From Brevibacillus antibioticus (GTDB lineage Bacteria; Bacillota; Bacilli; Brevibacillales; Brevibacillaceae): a stretch of DNA of 64,000 nt. The DNA lies in the NCBI RefSeq assembly GCF_005217615.1, contig NZ_SZNK01000001.1:4342001-4406000 (forward strand), given 5' to 3'. The first letter of the stretch is position 1. The number at the start of each line of letters is the position of its first letter. Positions 26,582-35,842 of this stretch are shown piece after piece. A program made the translations under genes and the position numbers. The notes beneath the pieces are model-generated. The model saw only the letters and a list, made by a program, of their open reading frames with translations. It searched no databases and had not been told where the DNA came from.

Positions 26582-26625
26582 AAAAAAGGGCTCTCCTCCG
26601 ACCCATGCAGTCAAAAGGAAAGCCC
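26582..26625 (-). terminator. Terminator of namA
   Basis: GGGCTCTCCT/AGGAAAGCCC stem (one mismatch) followed by T6 on the minus strand. Confidence 0.75.
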
Positions 26626-26642
26626 GTCGCTCTTTTGCTCGC

Positions 26643-27671
26643 TTAAAACGCTCTCGAATATTGCTTTGGTGGCTGCAACTCATCCGCAGACAACTCATGA
26701 ATCGCATGCAGTGCCCAATAAGGATCACGTAGCATGCCGCGTCCGACTGCTACCAAATCCGTATCGCCATTGCCAATTGATGCTTCCGCCACTTTTGGAT
26801 CATCGAGGTTGCCGACTGCAATGACTGGGACATTCAATGCCTGCTTAATTGCACGTGCCAATGGTACTTGATAGCCAGGATGAACACCTGGACGACCTGC
26901 TGAACCAATTGGTCCTTCCCCGCCGCTGGATAGATGGAAAATATCCACGCCTGCTTCCTTGTAACGGCGGCATAGCTCCGTGCTGTAATCCAGCCCATAT
27001 CCACCATCTACGTACTCTATGGCTGAGACGCGCATGATCAGCGGCATGTCAGCTGGCATGACCTCTTTGATCGCCTGAATAATTTCCACGCCAAACAGCG
27101 CCTTATCCCGCCCGTACTCATCATCTCGCTGATTTGTCAAAGGGGAGTGGAACTGGTGAACCAAGTATCCGTGCGCACCGTGGATTTCAATGGTGTCAAA
27201 CCCGGCTTCCACCGCACGTCTCGCTGAGTCCTGGAACTTGACGACCATTTGCTTGACTTCTTCTGTCGTCAACGCCCGTGGCGTTTTGTAGCGCGCCCCT
27301 GGGAAAGCAATCGCGGACGCCGATACAGGCACTTCTGCGTCTTCCGCTTTGCGGCCCGCATGAGCAATCTGTATGCCAATTTTGGCCCCATACTTATGAA
27401 CCTCGGAGACGATCCGCGCATACGCCGGAATCTGCTCGTCAGACCACAAGCCCAAATCGCCGTTGGAAATTCTGCCATCAGGCTCAACATCGGTCATTTC
27501 CACGATGATCAGACCTGTTCCGCCTACTGCACGAGAAACGTAATGAACAAAATGCCAGTCCGTTGGTGTTCCATCGTGTGCATCCACAGAGTATTGGCAC
27601 ATCGGCGGCATGACAATCCGATTTTTCAAGCTAAGTCCTTTGAACTGAAACGGGGTAGACAACAACGCCAT
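26643..27671 (-). CDS. namA: NADPH dehydrogenase, Old Yellow Enzyme family (YqjM type)
   Basis: Seen: 342 residues from ATG 27671 (AAGGAG 8 bases upstream). The class III OYE marks are present: C25 in MPPMCQYS, the substrate-binding pair in IHGAHGYL, HSPLTNQRDDEYG and the FMN phosphate loop AVGRGMLRDP. Length equals B. subtilis YqjM/NamA (338). Known: FMN ene-reductase that uses NADPH to reduce activated C=C bonds and detoxify electrophiles. The 497-bp repeat copy 2 lies about 100 bases upstream. Own terminator downstream. Confidence 0.94.
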   Translation of the reverse strand: MALLSTPFQFKGLSLKNRIVMPPMCQYSVDAHDGTPTDWHFVHYVSRAVGGTGLIIVEMTDVEPDGRISNGDLGLWSDEQIPAYARIVSEVHKYGAKIGIQIAHAGRKAEDAEVPVSASAIAFPGARYKTPRALTTEEVKQMVVKFQDSARRAVEAGFDTIEIHGAHGYLVHQFHSPLTNQRDDEYGRDKALFGVEIIQAIKEVMPADMPLIMRVSAIEYVDGGYGLDYSTELCRRYKEAGVDIFHLSSGGEGPIGSAGRPGVHPGYQVPLARAIKQALNVPVIAVGNLDDPKVAEASIGNGDTDLVAVGRGMLRDPYWALHAIHELSADELQPPKQYSRAF

Positions 27672-27768
27672 TTGCTCCACTCCTTACTTTTTTTATTATC
27701 ATTCCAAAAGTAAGCATGTTCTGCAATCCCAAGTTGCACTTTGTTAAAACAATATAATACTTTTTTCC

Positions 27769-28265
27769 GGCTGTAGTGGTGGGGAGGAAACAGGAGAAAA
27801 CGCTCAGCTTCTTGTCCCACCCGCTGAGGGATTCACTGCCCGACTCCATGCAAAAAGCGAAACCGCGTCCAAAGTAGTTCTTTCAGGAGGTTTTTCAGAG
27901 GTGGACGCTTAAGAGCGTGTTTCGCTTTTTGCATTCCGTCTCGGTCGGTGTACCAAAGATCTTCGCTTTTTTCTCCTGTTTCCTCTACGAGCTTTTCCTG
28001 CTTAAACGGGTTTTAAAAAGACTTAAAAGAATGTAAGGATGTCATCTGTTACGACAGAGAAGAATATTTCCAGACGTAGCGACTTGTGGAGTCCGACCGA
28101 GCGGAGAAGGGATTTGCGGGCAAAAGAAACGCAACCGTGCCCGCGCGACAAAGCGGCTACCACTTTTGCGTTTCCCCGCGAATCCCTTCGGAGCGGACAG
28201 TCTCAGCCCTCAGCGGGACGGAGCCTGGAGCCTAGACTGGAAATATTCTTCTCCCCACCGCAGCC
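27769..28265 (+). repeat. 497-bp double-hairpin repeat, copy 2
   Basis: Seen: ends GGCTGTAGTGG and CCACCGCAGCC form the terminal inverted repeat with two mismatches. Order, spacing and arms are as in copy 1 (5358-5862), same orientation. Most arm bases are identical; one change (GGGATTCGCGGG to GGGATTTGCGGG near 28110) keeps pairing as G-U. As with copy 1 it sits just past the terminator of the gene on its right (citrate synthase) and upstream of a flavin/NAD(P)H oxidoreductase gene on its left. No clear target duplication was found. Confidence 0.85.
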
Positions 28266-28280
28266 ACATCTATAAAACAC

Positions 28281-28309
28281 AAAAAAAGCCATCCGCATAA
28301 CGGATAGCT
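28281..28309 (-). terminator. Terminator of citrate synthase
   Basis: AGCCATCCG/CGGATAGCT stem (one G-U pair) followed by T7 on the minus strand. Confidence 0.88.
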
Positions 28310-28328
28310 TTTATAATTAACGTCTTTA

Positions 28329-29435
28329 TTATTCTGGCATCGTGCCAATGTAATTGGATTGCGGGCGAATAATGCGATTATTGCCTGCCTGCTCCAGAAT
28401 GTGCGCACTCCAACCGACTACACGGCTCACAGCAAATGTTGGTGTAAACAAATTGTCGTCCAAGCCCACTGCGCGCATGACAGCTGCGGCAAAAAACTCT
28501 ACGTTTGTATTCAGCTTGCGGCCTGGTTTATACTCTTCCAGCAGCTGCAAGCCTACTTTTTCTACGTGTGTCGCCAGATCGAACCACGGATCGTTGGACG
28601 ACAGCTCGGATGCAACTACGCGCAGAGCAGTTGCACGCGGATCAATTGTTTTATAGACGCGGTGTCCGAATCCCATCAAGCGTCCGCCGTTCTCCAGCTT
28701 GTTGCGCAGCCACGGCTCTGCGTTTTCCTTCGTGCCGATAGCCTCGATCATCTCCGTCACTTCAGATGGTGCTCCGCCGTGCAAAGGCCCTTTCAGGGTT
28801 CCGATTGCAGCCGTAATGGAAGAAATCAGATCGGATTCGGTCGAACTGACGACACGACCGGAGAATGTGGATGCATTCATGCCATGCTCCTGTGTCAAAA
28901 TCAGGTACGCATCCAGTGCACGTACATGTGCCGCTTTCGGCTTTTCACCCTTGAGCATATACAGATAGTTCGCTGTATGATCCAGCTCCGGATTCGGTGC
29001 CAGCGGCTCGCGGCCCTCCAGACAAGCGAAGCGATACGCAACGATTGTCGGCATCTTGGCAGCCAGCGCAATCACCTCATCGATGGTTGGCGGGAAGCCG
29101 TGCGAGGAACTGCCCAGGGCCGAAACACCTGTACGCAGTACACTCATCATATCTACATCTGCTGGGATCAGCTTCAGGATTCCCTTTACGTGCTCCGGCA
29201 GCTCACGGTTTGCTTTGAACTTATCTTTTAAAACATTCAACTCCTGCTCGCTAGGCAAATGTCCGAACCAGAGCAGGTGTGCCACTTCCTCGAATGTATG
29301 GTGAATAGCCAAATCACGCGCCCAATGACCGCGGTACACCAGCAGTCCATTAATTCCATCCACCAAACTAAGGTCTGTTTCTGCTACGGCGATACCATCC
29401 AAGCCGATAGCCAAAGGATGTTGTTTTGTCATCAT
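28329..29435 (-). CDS. Citrate synthase / 2-methylcitrate synthase
   Basis: Seen: 368 residues; the start is one of two adjacent ATGs (29435 or 29432) after GGAGTGG. The catalytic pattern is complete: His in LKGPLHGGAP, His in MGFGHRVYK, Asp in TNVEFFAAAV. The short form (~370 aa) is the Gram-positive type II-like monomer as in B. subtilis CitA/CitZ/MmgD. Known: condenses oxaloacetate with acetyl-CoA (or propionyl-CoA). No prpB/prpD or icd/mdh genes are adjacent, so citrate versus methylcitrate cannot be decided. Confidence 0.9.
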   Translation of the reverse strand: MMTKQHPLAIGLDGIAVAETDLSLVDGINGLLVYRGHWARDLAIHHTFEEVAHLLWFGHLPSEQELNVLKDKFKANRELPEHVKGILKLIPADVDMMSVLRTGVSALGSSSHGFPPTIDEVIALAAKMPTIVAYRFACLEGREPLAPNPELDHTANYLYMLKGEKPKAAHVRALDAYLILTQEHGMNASTFSGRVVSSTESDLISSITAAIGTLKGPLHGGAPSEVTEMIEAIGTKENAEPWLRNKLENGGRLMGFGHRVYKTIDPRATALRVVASELSSNDPWFDLATHVEKVGLQLLEEYKPGRKLNTNVEFFAAAVMRAVGLDDNLFTPTFAVSRVVGWSAHILEQAGNNRIIRPQSNYIGTMPE

Positions 29436-29531
29436 CACCACTCCATTTTCGTCTTTTTTCTCTTCAGTATAATCGATTCATAATCGTGAAGGGAAATAAA
29501 AGAAAACCGGGTTTTTGATCACATTTTACAA

Positions 29532-30611
29532 TCAGTTAGCAGGAGCTGGAACTGCCTTCTTTTTACGTCCGTACGTAAGGAAGCGCCACAGCTTTTCCAT
29601 CGGACCTCGATTAAAACGCTTCAGCCACAGCCAGCTTGCGAGTAATTGAAACGCATAGATTGGCAGCGCGAGCAAAAACCAAGAAGAGAGCGGCATTGCT
29701 GTAATATCGAACAAAGAAATCAGAATGGTCATGATGACTGTCTGACCCAAATAAGTCGTTAACCCCATTTGTCCCGTGTAGGCAAATGGCTGTAGAACCT
29801 TCCTTGCCGGTTCACGATCCAGCAATAGAAACAAGCTGGCTATCAAACACAGCGCCATAGGCAGCGTACTCAGATCAACCAATATTTTATTCACATGTTC
29901 AAGCTTTGAACCAAAGCCGACACCGCTGGCCCACACAATCCCTGCTGCGATTGGAAGACTGATTACAAGAGTAGTAGCAGCGATTCGTTTCAACAACGGC
30001 TTATGCTCGCGAATTTGAGCAATCAAGCCGCGTTTTCCCGCATACAAACCAAACAGGAACATCACGTAAATCGGGATCAGTGTCGTCTGGAATGATTTTA
30101 CTAACGGATAGACTTCTTGACCATTGAGCGTCTGTACAAGTGCCACGCCTTGAGTGAGCATGTACACTCCTCCCAGACTGGCTGCCCATGCTAGAATCGT
30201 AGAAGACTTTCTTCTATAAAAAGGCATCAGTAAAAAGCCGAGCAATGCGTACACCGTCAAAATATCTCCAAACCATAAAATGACGTGAATCACACCAATG
30301 AAAAACATCGCGAGTAACCGCCTACTGAAGAGACGAAATACTTTTTGTCCACGCTGTTCAGCCCGTGACATGAAAATGTAAAAACCCAAGCCAAACAGAA
30401 ACGAAAAAATCCCGAAAAATTTTGTTTGAATGAATAGATCATAGCATAAGCGAAGCCATGCATCGATCCCTGCCTCTATTGGCATAGGAACGTCTTCCGA
30501 ATACATGATAAAGCCTGGCAAGTTCACCAGCAAAATCCCGAACAACGCCAATCCCCTTACAATGTCAATAGAATAAATCCGATCCTTCTGTGTGATAGGT
30601 TCAGCCTGCAT
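29532..30611 (-). CDS. DUF418 (YeiB family) integral membrane protein
   Basis: Seen: about 359 residues; AGGAGG precedes two ATGs, at 30620 (2 bases away) and 30611 (11 bases away), so the start is uncertain. The N-terminal RIYSIDIVRGLALFGILLVNL motif, around eight to ten membrane helices and the C-terminal GPMEKLWRFLTYG are typical of DUF418. Known: the family is widespread in Gram-positives and its function is unproven, with acyltransferase-3-like topology. No partner gene is evident. Confidence 0.88.
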   Translation of the reverse strand: MQAEPITQKDRIYSIDIVRGLALFGILLVNLPGFIMYSEDVPMPIEAGIDAWLRLCYDLFIQTKFFGIFSFLFGLGFYIFMSRAEQRGQKVFRLFSRRLLAMFFIGVIHVILWFGDILTVYALLGFLLMPFYRRKSSTILAWAASLGGVYMLTQGVALVQTLNGQEVYPLVKSFQTTLIPIYVMFLFGLYAGKRGLIAQIREHKPLLKRIAATTLVISLPIAAGIVWASGVGFGSKLEHVNKILVDLSTLPMALCLIASLFLLLDREPARKVLQPFAYTGQMGLTTYLGQTVIMTILISLFDITAMPLSSWFLLALPIYAFQLLASWLWLKRFNRGPMEKLWRFLTYGRKKKAVPAPAN

Positions 30612-30717
30612 ATTCGTCATTCCCTCCTGCTGTCTTTAAGCAGGGTTCAGTATAGCATACATATGCTCATCAAAAGTATTGATTCACCTTACCTCTACCT
30701 TACAGGCTTGTTATCTT

Positions 30718-31632
30718 TTATGTCCGTCCACCCGACTGAACAAGCGGCATCGGTGGATACAAGGAATGCAAGATTTCCATAAAATGCTGCGCTGGCTCGC
30801 TAATCCCTGCTTTGGGTACGAGCAAATAAGAAGCGACCTTCGGCAAAACAAGGCCAGGTGTGGGCAGTTCAATAAAGCGATTTTCAAACAACTCCCGATC
30901 GACAGCCGTCCGAGGCAAAAAGGAAACACCCAACCCATCCTCGATGAACCGCTTTGTAATGTCTACCTGCGAAACAGCCATCGTACGCAAGGAAAGTCCC
31001 CTCTGACGCAACAGCAACAGCAACTCATCCCAGTAGCCCGGATGATTGTGGGTCAGCAAACGGTTCGATTGCACCTCCTGCTCCCAATCAGGCAAGGGCG
31101 CCTCCATATCTCCGCCGCTGTGAGGGACTGCAAAAACGACAGGATCTTCGTACAAAAGATAAGTAGACAACTGGAATTCTCCCGGCACCATCCGGGTTAA
31201 GCCCAGATCAGCTTGTCCATTTTGAACCAGCGGGCCAATTTCCACGGAGTCGACAATTTTAATCGAGATATCTACATCGGGATAGAGCTTGGTGTATCGG
31301 TGCAGCAAATGAGAAAAACGAGCACGGGCAATAATCGGAGAAACAGCCAGTTGCAGCTTTTCCCGATAACCCTGTCTCCAAGCCTGCAAGTCCTCCATAC
31401 TGTTATGCCACTGTTGGAGAAGTCCTTTTGCATGTGGCAAGTAGCGTTTGCCCGCGGCTGTTAACCGAACGCGTTTGCCAACCCGTTCAAATAGCTTGAT
31501 CCCCAATTCCTTTTCCAATTGTCGTATATGCTGGCTGACAGTAGGCTGCGCAATGAACAACGCTTCTGCTGTCTGGTGAAAATTTTCTGTCGTGGCCGCC
31601 ACCATAAACGTTTGCAGCACGCGAAAATCCAT
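30718..31632 (-). CDS. LysR family transcription regulator
   Basis: Seen: 304 residues from ATG 31632 (GGGGGAG upstream; longer in-frame reading to 31719 lacks a ribosome site). N-terminal winged helix (FHQTAEALFIAQPTVSQHIRQLE), then a two-lobed periplasmic-binding-like effector domain. Known: LysR regulators bind an inducer and activate targets, often divergent neighbours. The divergent gene at 31845 encodes a membrane-anchored protein of unknown role, so its target could be there or elsewhere. It resembles the CysL/YwfK branch loosely; not certain. Confidence 0.9.
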   Translation of the reverse strand: MDFRVLQTFMVAATTENFHQTAEALFIAQPTVSQHIRQLEKELGIKLFERVGKRVRLTAAGKRYLPHAKGLLQQWHNSMEDLQAWRQGYREKLQLAVSPIIARARFSHLLHRYTKLYPDVDISIKIVDSVEIGPLVQNGQADLGLTRMVPGEFQLSTYLLYEDPVVFAVPHSGGDMEAPLPDWEQEVQSNRLLTHNHPGYWDELLLLLRQRGLSLRTMAVSQVDITKRFIEDGLGVSFLPRTAVDRELFENRFIELPTPGLVLPKVASYLLVPKAGISEPAQHFMEILHSLYPPMPLVQSGGRT

Positions 31633-31844
31633 GTGATCTCCCCCCTGCTGTCGCTTTTTCTTTGTTCTATATGCATACAAAAGTAGGAAGAATGCAACTT
31701 TTGGGTCTTTCTTCCTCATTTTTGAAGAAATTTACTGGAAATCGTTCCCCATCTTACTCCTTATGGTACAATACAAAATCGAGTGCGCAAAATCATTACG
31801 CACATTTAGACTCACCAAAGAGAGAGCAAAAGGGGAGAGAAAAA

Positions 31845-33494
31845 ATGGAAACTGCAACAAACGTGAACCCACCGCGTAAAAGCAAGAAGAAAGTATGGCT
31901 AATCGCGGGGGCAGCGGCTGTCGTTGTGCTCGGTGGATTAGGTACCGCCTATGCCAAGTACGATTTGTTTAAGAGTGCAAAAACGATTTACCTGCAAGCG
32001 GAAGCGGAGAGCATGATGAAGTTCTCTAACGACGCATCCAAAGCTTATGGTGAATACCAAGACTACATGAAGCCGTACATGGAAAAACCAGTTCACTCCA
32101 CCACTGAGTTGAGTGAAATTGCCCTAGATGCAACTATCCCAGACCCGCAAGCACAAAAAATACTCGACATGCTGGGCAAAGCGAAGTTCGTAATGCAAAG
32201 CAACATCGATGAACAGAAAAATCAACAGACGGGGAACCTGGAAGTTCACCTACAAGATAAAAAGCTGGCTACTCTTGAGTACTTCTTGAATGATTCTGTT
32301 ATGGGCTTCAAGCTGCCGGAGTTTTACTCGAAATACGCTTATATGGATCTGAAAGATCGCGATGCCCTTAAGGAAAAGATGGGCGGCGAGGAACTACCGA
32401 AGCGAATCGTAAGCTATAGCGATTTAAATGAAGCGATCAATTTTAACCAAGATGAACTTAAAACGGTCATGACTCCGTATGCCTTGCTGTATGCTGACAG
32501 CATCAAAGACAGCCAGGTAAGCATCAAAAAAGACGTTTCTTTCTCTGAAGAAGGACTCAAGGTAGATGCACGAGAGATCACCGTTACTTTCAACTCTCAA
32601 GAAGGCACGGCTCTGACGAAACAAATTGCAGAGAAAGCAAAAGCAGACCAGAAGCTGTTTGACCTGATCTACAGCCGCTACCACAATGTGGCTACCCTGA
32701 TGCTCGACAGCGGCTACAAAGTAGAAGAAATCAGCAAAGAAGAATTCAAGAAAAATTACGAGCAAGCCTTCGATGACATCATCAAGGATACAGAAGATAC
32801 AGACGCCAAATCAACTGATCAAGTGAGAATGGTCGTACTCGTGGATAGCGATCATCAAATCTTGTCCCGCAAGCTCTTGCTCGATGAGAAAGCGCAAAAA
32901 GATCAATTGGTCTACAGCAGTGTTTCCTACGATAAAGGTGCAGAAACGTACTACCGTTACTCCCTGCACAATCTGTCTGATCAGCAAAATGGCGAAATGT
33001 CTTTCACCTACAGAGCGACAAAAGAAAAAGACAAGACAAAGGGCAAGTTCAGCATCCTGTTGAAAGAAACCGACCAGCCAATTCTGGACCTCTCGACTAC
33101 TTTCGATACAACCAAGCAAGACAAGAAAACAACCGGAAAGTATGACTTTGCACTCGTAGCGGCAGACGAATATTCCTCCAACCCTGTTGCTCTGACCGGT
33201 AATGTTACCGTGAACGAGACGAAGACCGACAATGGTGTAGATTCTGACGGCACGGTAAAAGTGAACTTCTCAAATCCTACTCCAGATATGCCAAAAGGCT
33301 TTAGCTTCAAGCTGAAGTCCAAAGCAGAATTCGGCAAAGCACTGGAAATCCCAGCTATGTCTGCTGACAACTCCATCAATTTCGTTAAAGTGACTGACCA
33401 ACAAATGATGGAAGCGCAACAAGAAGTCATGCAAAACGTGGATAAATTCATGTCTGAAAACGCTGAGCTTGTGCAACAGTTCATGAGGCCTTAA
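31845..33494 (+). CDS. Large membrane-anchored extracytoplasmic protein, unknown
   Basis: Seen: 549 residues from ATG 31845 (AAAGGGGAG upstream). Short cytoplasmic lysine-rich head (PPRKSKKK), one membrane helix (VWLIAGAAAVVVLGGLGTAYA) near residues 18-38, then ~510 residues outside, rich in Lys, Asp, Glu and predicted mixed alpha/beta, no Cys. Repeated phrases such as KDKTKGKFSILLKE and TGKYDFAL suggest duplicated beta-domains. I do not recognise a characterised family. Monocistronic with strong terminator. Possibly an envelope stress or spore-related protein, but that is a guess. Confidence 0.78.
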   Translation: METATNVNPPRKSKKKVWLIAGAAAVVVLGGLGTAYAKYDLFKSAKTIYLQAEAESMMKFSNDASKAYGEYQDYMKPYMEKPVHSTTELSEIALDATIPDPQAQKILDMLGKAKFVMQSNIDEQKNQQTGNLEVHLQDKKLATLEYFLNDSVMGFKLPEFYSKYAYMDLKDRDALKEKMGGEELPKRIVSYSDLNEAINFNQDELKTVMTPYALLYADSIKDSQVSIKKDVSFSEEGLKVDAREITVTFNSQEGTALTKQIAEKAKADQKLFDLIYSRYHNVATLMLDSGYKVEEISKEEFKKNYEQAFDDIIKDTEDTDAKSTDQVRMVVLVDSDHQILSRKLLLDEKAQKDQLVYSSVSYDKGAETYYRYSLHNLSDQQNGEMSFTYRATKEKDKTKGKFSILLKETDQPILDLSTTFDTTKQDKKTTGKYDFALVAADEYSSNPVALTGNVTVNETKTDNGVDSDGTVKVNFSNPTPDMPKGFSFKLKSKAEFGKALEIPAMSADNSINFVKVTDQQMMEAQQEVMQNVDKFMSENAELVQQFMRP

Positions 33495-33537
33495 TTGTTT
33501 CGTGATAAGAAGAATCCGTTCATAATAGTTACTAGCA

Positions 33538-33574
33538 AGCTGGCATCGGTCCTAAACCGGTGTCAGCTTTTTTG
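33538..33574 (+). terminator. Terminator of the membrane-anchored protein gene
   Basis: AGCTGGCATCGGT/ACCGGTGTCAGCT stem (one mismatch) and T6-7. Confidence 0.92.
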
Positions 33575-33687
33575 TTCTATTGAAAAAGGACTTCCTGAAA
33601 GAAACTGCTTTGCATTATGATCTCACTACGAATGTAAATAATTTGGTTTAATGCAAGAACAAGTAAATTAATCTAGGAGGTCTTATG

Positions 33688-34239
33688 ATGGTTCAGCTAA
33701 AAAGATGGTTGATATCAGCTATCGTTCTGCCTGTTTTCCTTATTGTAATTGGATGTCAGTCATCAACAACTGTTTCTCCGCCGAATGGGGTCAAGGAAAC
33801 ACAGTCTCCTGAAAAAAAGACAGCAGAAGAGTTTATGGAACTTGCAGCACAAGGGAAATTAAAGGGGATAGAGGCGGGAATTGGGGCTACCAAAAAAGAG
33901 ATCATCAAGATGTATGGCAACCCTAAAAGTATAGGAAACTCTGAAAGGGGCTTAAATCTGTTTTATGAAGGATTTAGCTTTGAATTTCAGGAATACTTGG
34001 ACTCCCTTGATCAACTCAAGGATGAGGATAAGGTACTCGGGATCATTGCGGACGCAAAAATATTAGGGATAAACGCAACCCCTGCTCAACTAAAAGTAAA
34101 CTATGGTTCACCTTCAACTGAAGCATATGATGATGCACATGGAACAGGGTGGCAGATGGATTATTTAGCAGGAGAACGATATTTATCATTTTTCGCAGAG
34201 ACAAATGAAAGTGCGATTAATACTGTATATCTAAGGTAA
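33688..34239 (+). CDS. Lipoprotein of the DUF4309 kind
   Basis: Seen: 183 residues from ATG 33688 (AGGAGG 7 bases upstream; an ATG 3 bases earlier is nearer than ideal). Signal peptide ends in the lipobox VIGC, so the mature protein is a lipoprotein. After a Ser/Thr/Pro linker there are two similar modules: GIGATKKEIIKMYGNP and GINATPAQLKVNYGSP, the pattern of DUF4309 (YjgB-like). Known: family function not established; YjgB is found in biofilm-related secreted proteins. AT-rich compared with neighbours. Confidence 0.78.
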   Translation: MVQLKRWLISAIVLPVFLIVIGCQSSTTVSPPNGVKETQSPEKKTAEEFMELAAQGKLKGIEAGIGATKKEIIKMYGNPKSIGNSERGLNLFYEGFSFEFQEYLDSLDQLKDEDKVLGIIADAKILGINATPAQLKVNYGSPSTEAYDDAHGTGWQMDYLAGERYLSFFAETNESAINTVYLR

Positions 34240-34332
34240 ACTACTGCCTCCCTTATGGAGACTGCTGCAAATGTCGAGTTTTTGGAAAAAACAAAGATTT
34301 TAGTGGGGACAAATATGTCTCCCTAGACGCGA

Positions 34333-34364
34333 AACGAGCCTAGAAGTGATTCTAGAGGCTCGTT
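34333..34364. terminator. Hairpin between converging genes
   Basis: AACGAGCC/GGCTCGTT plus inner TAGAA/TTCTA; only short T-runs on both sides. Confidence 0.55.
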
Positions 34365-34450
34365 GTTCTTTGGCAATTTTGCTGTTCTAATAAAAGTGGA
34401 CTTTTGCAGTGGTCTCCTGAAAGAAAGTCCTTTTTCAATGTCCATTCTTC

Positions 34451-34885
34451 TTACTGATAACCCTTGATCACGATATATACAATCGCTACATAAAATACGA
34501 TTCGATCCACAGTCCGATACATCGACTTGGACACCGGAATGCCGAACCATCCCACCCGCAACGGCCACAATAACTGAATGCGTCCCACCAGCATATCGCT
34601 AATCAGATGGGACAAAATCCCCCAAAGCGCTGCCATGGCAGCCGGAGAATCACTGAATAGCAGAAATGGAAGGAACAATATTACCCATGAGTGTGTCACT
34701 GTACGATGACCGAATCCTTTTTGCAGCATTTTGGATACAGGTCCCATCAAGTTTCCGAGCTTGCTATTTGCTTGATCGATATCGGGTACAAGTGCCATCG
34801 TTGCACCAATGACACTGCCCTTCCACGAAGGATAGGCACAGTAGCCTGCAATGGCACCGAGTACCATATGTGTTTTCCATGTCAT
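34451..34885 (-). CDS. YdjM/DUF457-type membrane-bound metal-dependent hydrolase
   Basis: Seen: 144 residues with four hydrophobic segments and the metal-binding set PDID near residue 34, GHRTVTHSW near 60 and SHLISDML near 93. Known: the family (YdjM, YfhP, LexA-regulated inner membrane proteins) is annotated as putative membrane hydrolases related to phospholipase C zinc sites; in vivo role mostly unknown. ATG 34885 follows a fair ribosome site. Length is somewhat short but all ligands are present. Confidence 0.85.
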   Translation of the reverse strand: MTWKTHMVLGAIAGYCAYPSWKGSVIGATMALVPDIDQANSKLGNLMGPVSKMLQKGFGHRTVTHSWVILFLPFLLFSDSPAAMAALWGILSHLISDMLVGRIQLLWPLRVGWFGIPVSKSMYRTVDRIVFYVAIVYIVIKGYQ

Positions 34886-34967
34886 TTGCCTTTCACACCG
34901 TCTTTCTAAGATAGTCTAATGAGCTTATGTACGGTTGTTGGAATGGCAAACCAATACCATAAAAAAA

Positions 34968-35330
34968 CTAGGTCTCCAACAAGGACATGAAGCTCTCCGG
35001 ATCGAGTCCATCTCCTTCGATCACGATTGCCGTCATTCCGGTTTCACTGCCTGACTCGTGTCCTTCCCCTGTGATCCAAAATGCTGCTTGTCCACTTTGG
35101 ATCGGGATGCGCGCTGTACCTTCACCGCGTACCCAACCTTCTCCGCTCACGACTAGAAAAAGCTGAGGGCAAGTCGCCGGATGATAGCCGACAATCCCGC
35201 CTGCCCCCAAATGGATACACCCGATCGAAACGGAATCAGGCGTGCGCATGACTCGAGAAATCGTCGCCTGGACGGAATTATAGCGATCAATCGTTTTGCC
35301 TACTTGCTGATCAAATCGAAATCGTTGCAT
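34968..35330 (-). CDS. Cupin-domain protein
   Basis: Seen: 120 residues from ATG 35330 (GGAGGAG upstream). A single small beta-barrel: SIGCIHLGAGGIVGYHPAT, then QLFLVVSGEGWV, then SGQAAFWITGEGHESGS. Metal-ligand histidines of the usual cupin motif are partly replaced (one H in motif 1, HE in motif 2). Known: cupins bind metals or small ligands and serve as enzymes or sensors. Function unknown. Confidence 0.82.
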   Translation of the reverse strand: MQRFRFDQQVGKTIDRYNSVQATISRVMRTPDSVSIGCIHLGAGGIVGYHPATCPQLFLVVSGEGWVRGEGTARIPIQSGQAAFWITGEGHESGSETGMTAIVIEGDGLDPESFMSLLET

Positions 35331-35364
35331 ACTTTCTCCTCCACCTTTTGACATGTAAGCCTTA

Positions 35365-35579
35365 TCATAGCGCAACTAGTGGTACTATGACAGACTCATC
35401 TTCCACGATTACTGCCGAAACCAAATATTTCCCAGTCGGATTCCTTCGCACCGTGCCAACCGTTGCAACAAAGTAGGAGTTTGTCCATAGCGAGGGAAGT
35501 CTGTTTTTGAGATGTCTAAATTCCATCCGCAACACTCTGGATGTATAGCCCTTCAAATGTTTTACGGCACGAGTGATAA
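35365..35579 (-). pseudogene. IS200/IS605 fragment: TnpA C-terminus joined to a piece of TnpB
   Basis: Seen: the frame reads ITRAVKHLKGYTSRVLRMEF, then RLPSLWTNSYFVATVG, which is the C-terminal part of the Y1 transposase TnpA (IS200 family). It runs on without a break into RRNPTGKYLVSAVIVED, which is a TnpB (OrfB) internal motif, then stops at 35365. The catalytic HUH of TnpA is missing. Inferred: chimeric remnant. Confidence 0.7.
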
Positions 35580-35842
35580 GTCTGGACTTTATTCTTCTCA
35601 CTTTTGAAACGCGGTGCTTCATTTTGTTTTTTGAAAAATCGGGTGAATGCATCTGCGAGGGTTTGGAGGGAGGATTGAAGGACGGTGCTATCTAACCCTT
35701 TGCCCGTTTGTTTGTAGGTTTCGTTCCAGCATGCGAGAAATCGATTGAACACAGAGCGTCTGCACTTCAATGTTTTCGAGATGAGTACGGCTTGCTCCTG
35801 ATTAGGGAAACTTCGAAAATGGAACGCTTTTTTACGGAGCAT
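35580..35842 (-). pseudogene. IS605-type TnpB fragment, N-terminal part only
   Basis: Seen: ATG 35842 with GGGGAGGTG upstream, then AFHFRSFPNQEQAVLISKTL and RSVFNRFLACWNETY, the helix-turn-helix N-terminus of TnpB. Around RFKSEKNKVQTYHS the similarity ends and the DNA switches frame into TnpA sequence. RuvC and zinc-finger parts are absent, so it cannot be active as a nuclease. An inverted repeat CCTCC-CCACA-GGAGG lies before the start, near 35852-35866. Confidence 0.7.

Noticed and set aside
28359..29231. 290-aa plus-strand open frame
   Set aside because: Shadow of the citrate synthase gene on the other strand, many Cys/His/Arg, no motif.
31662..31844. 61-codon extension upstream of the membrane-anchored protein at 31845
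   Set aside because: Includes the LysR/membrane-protein promoter region; the ATG at 31845 has AAAGGGGAG and begins a normal anchor.
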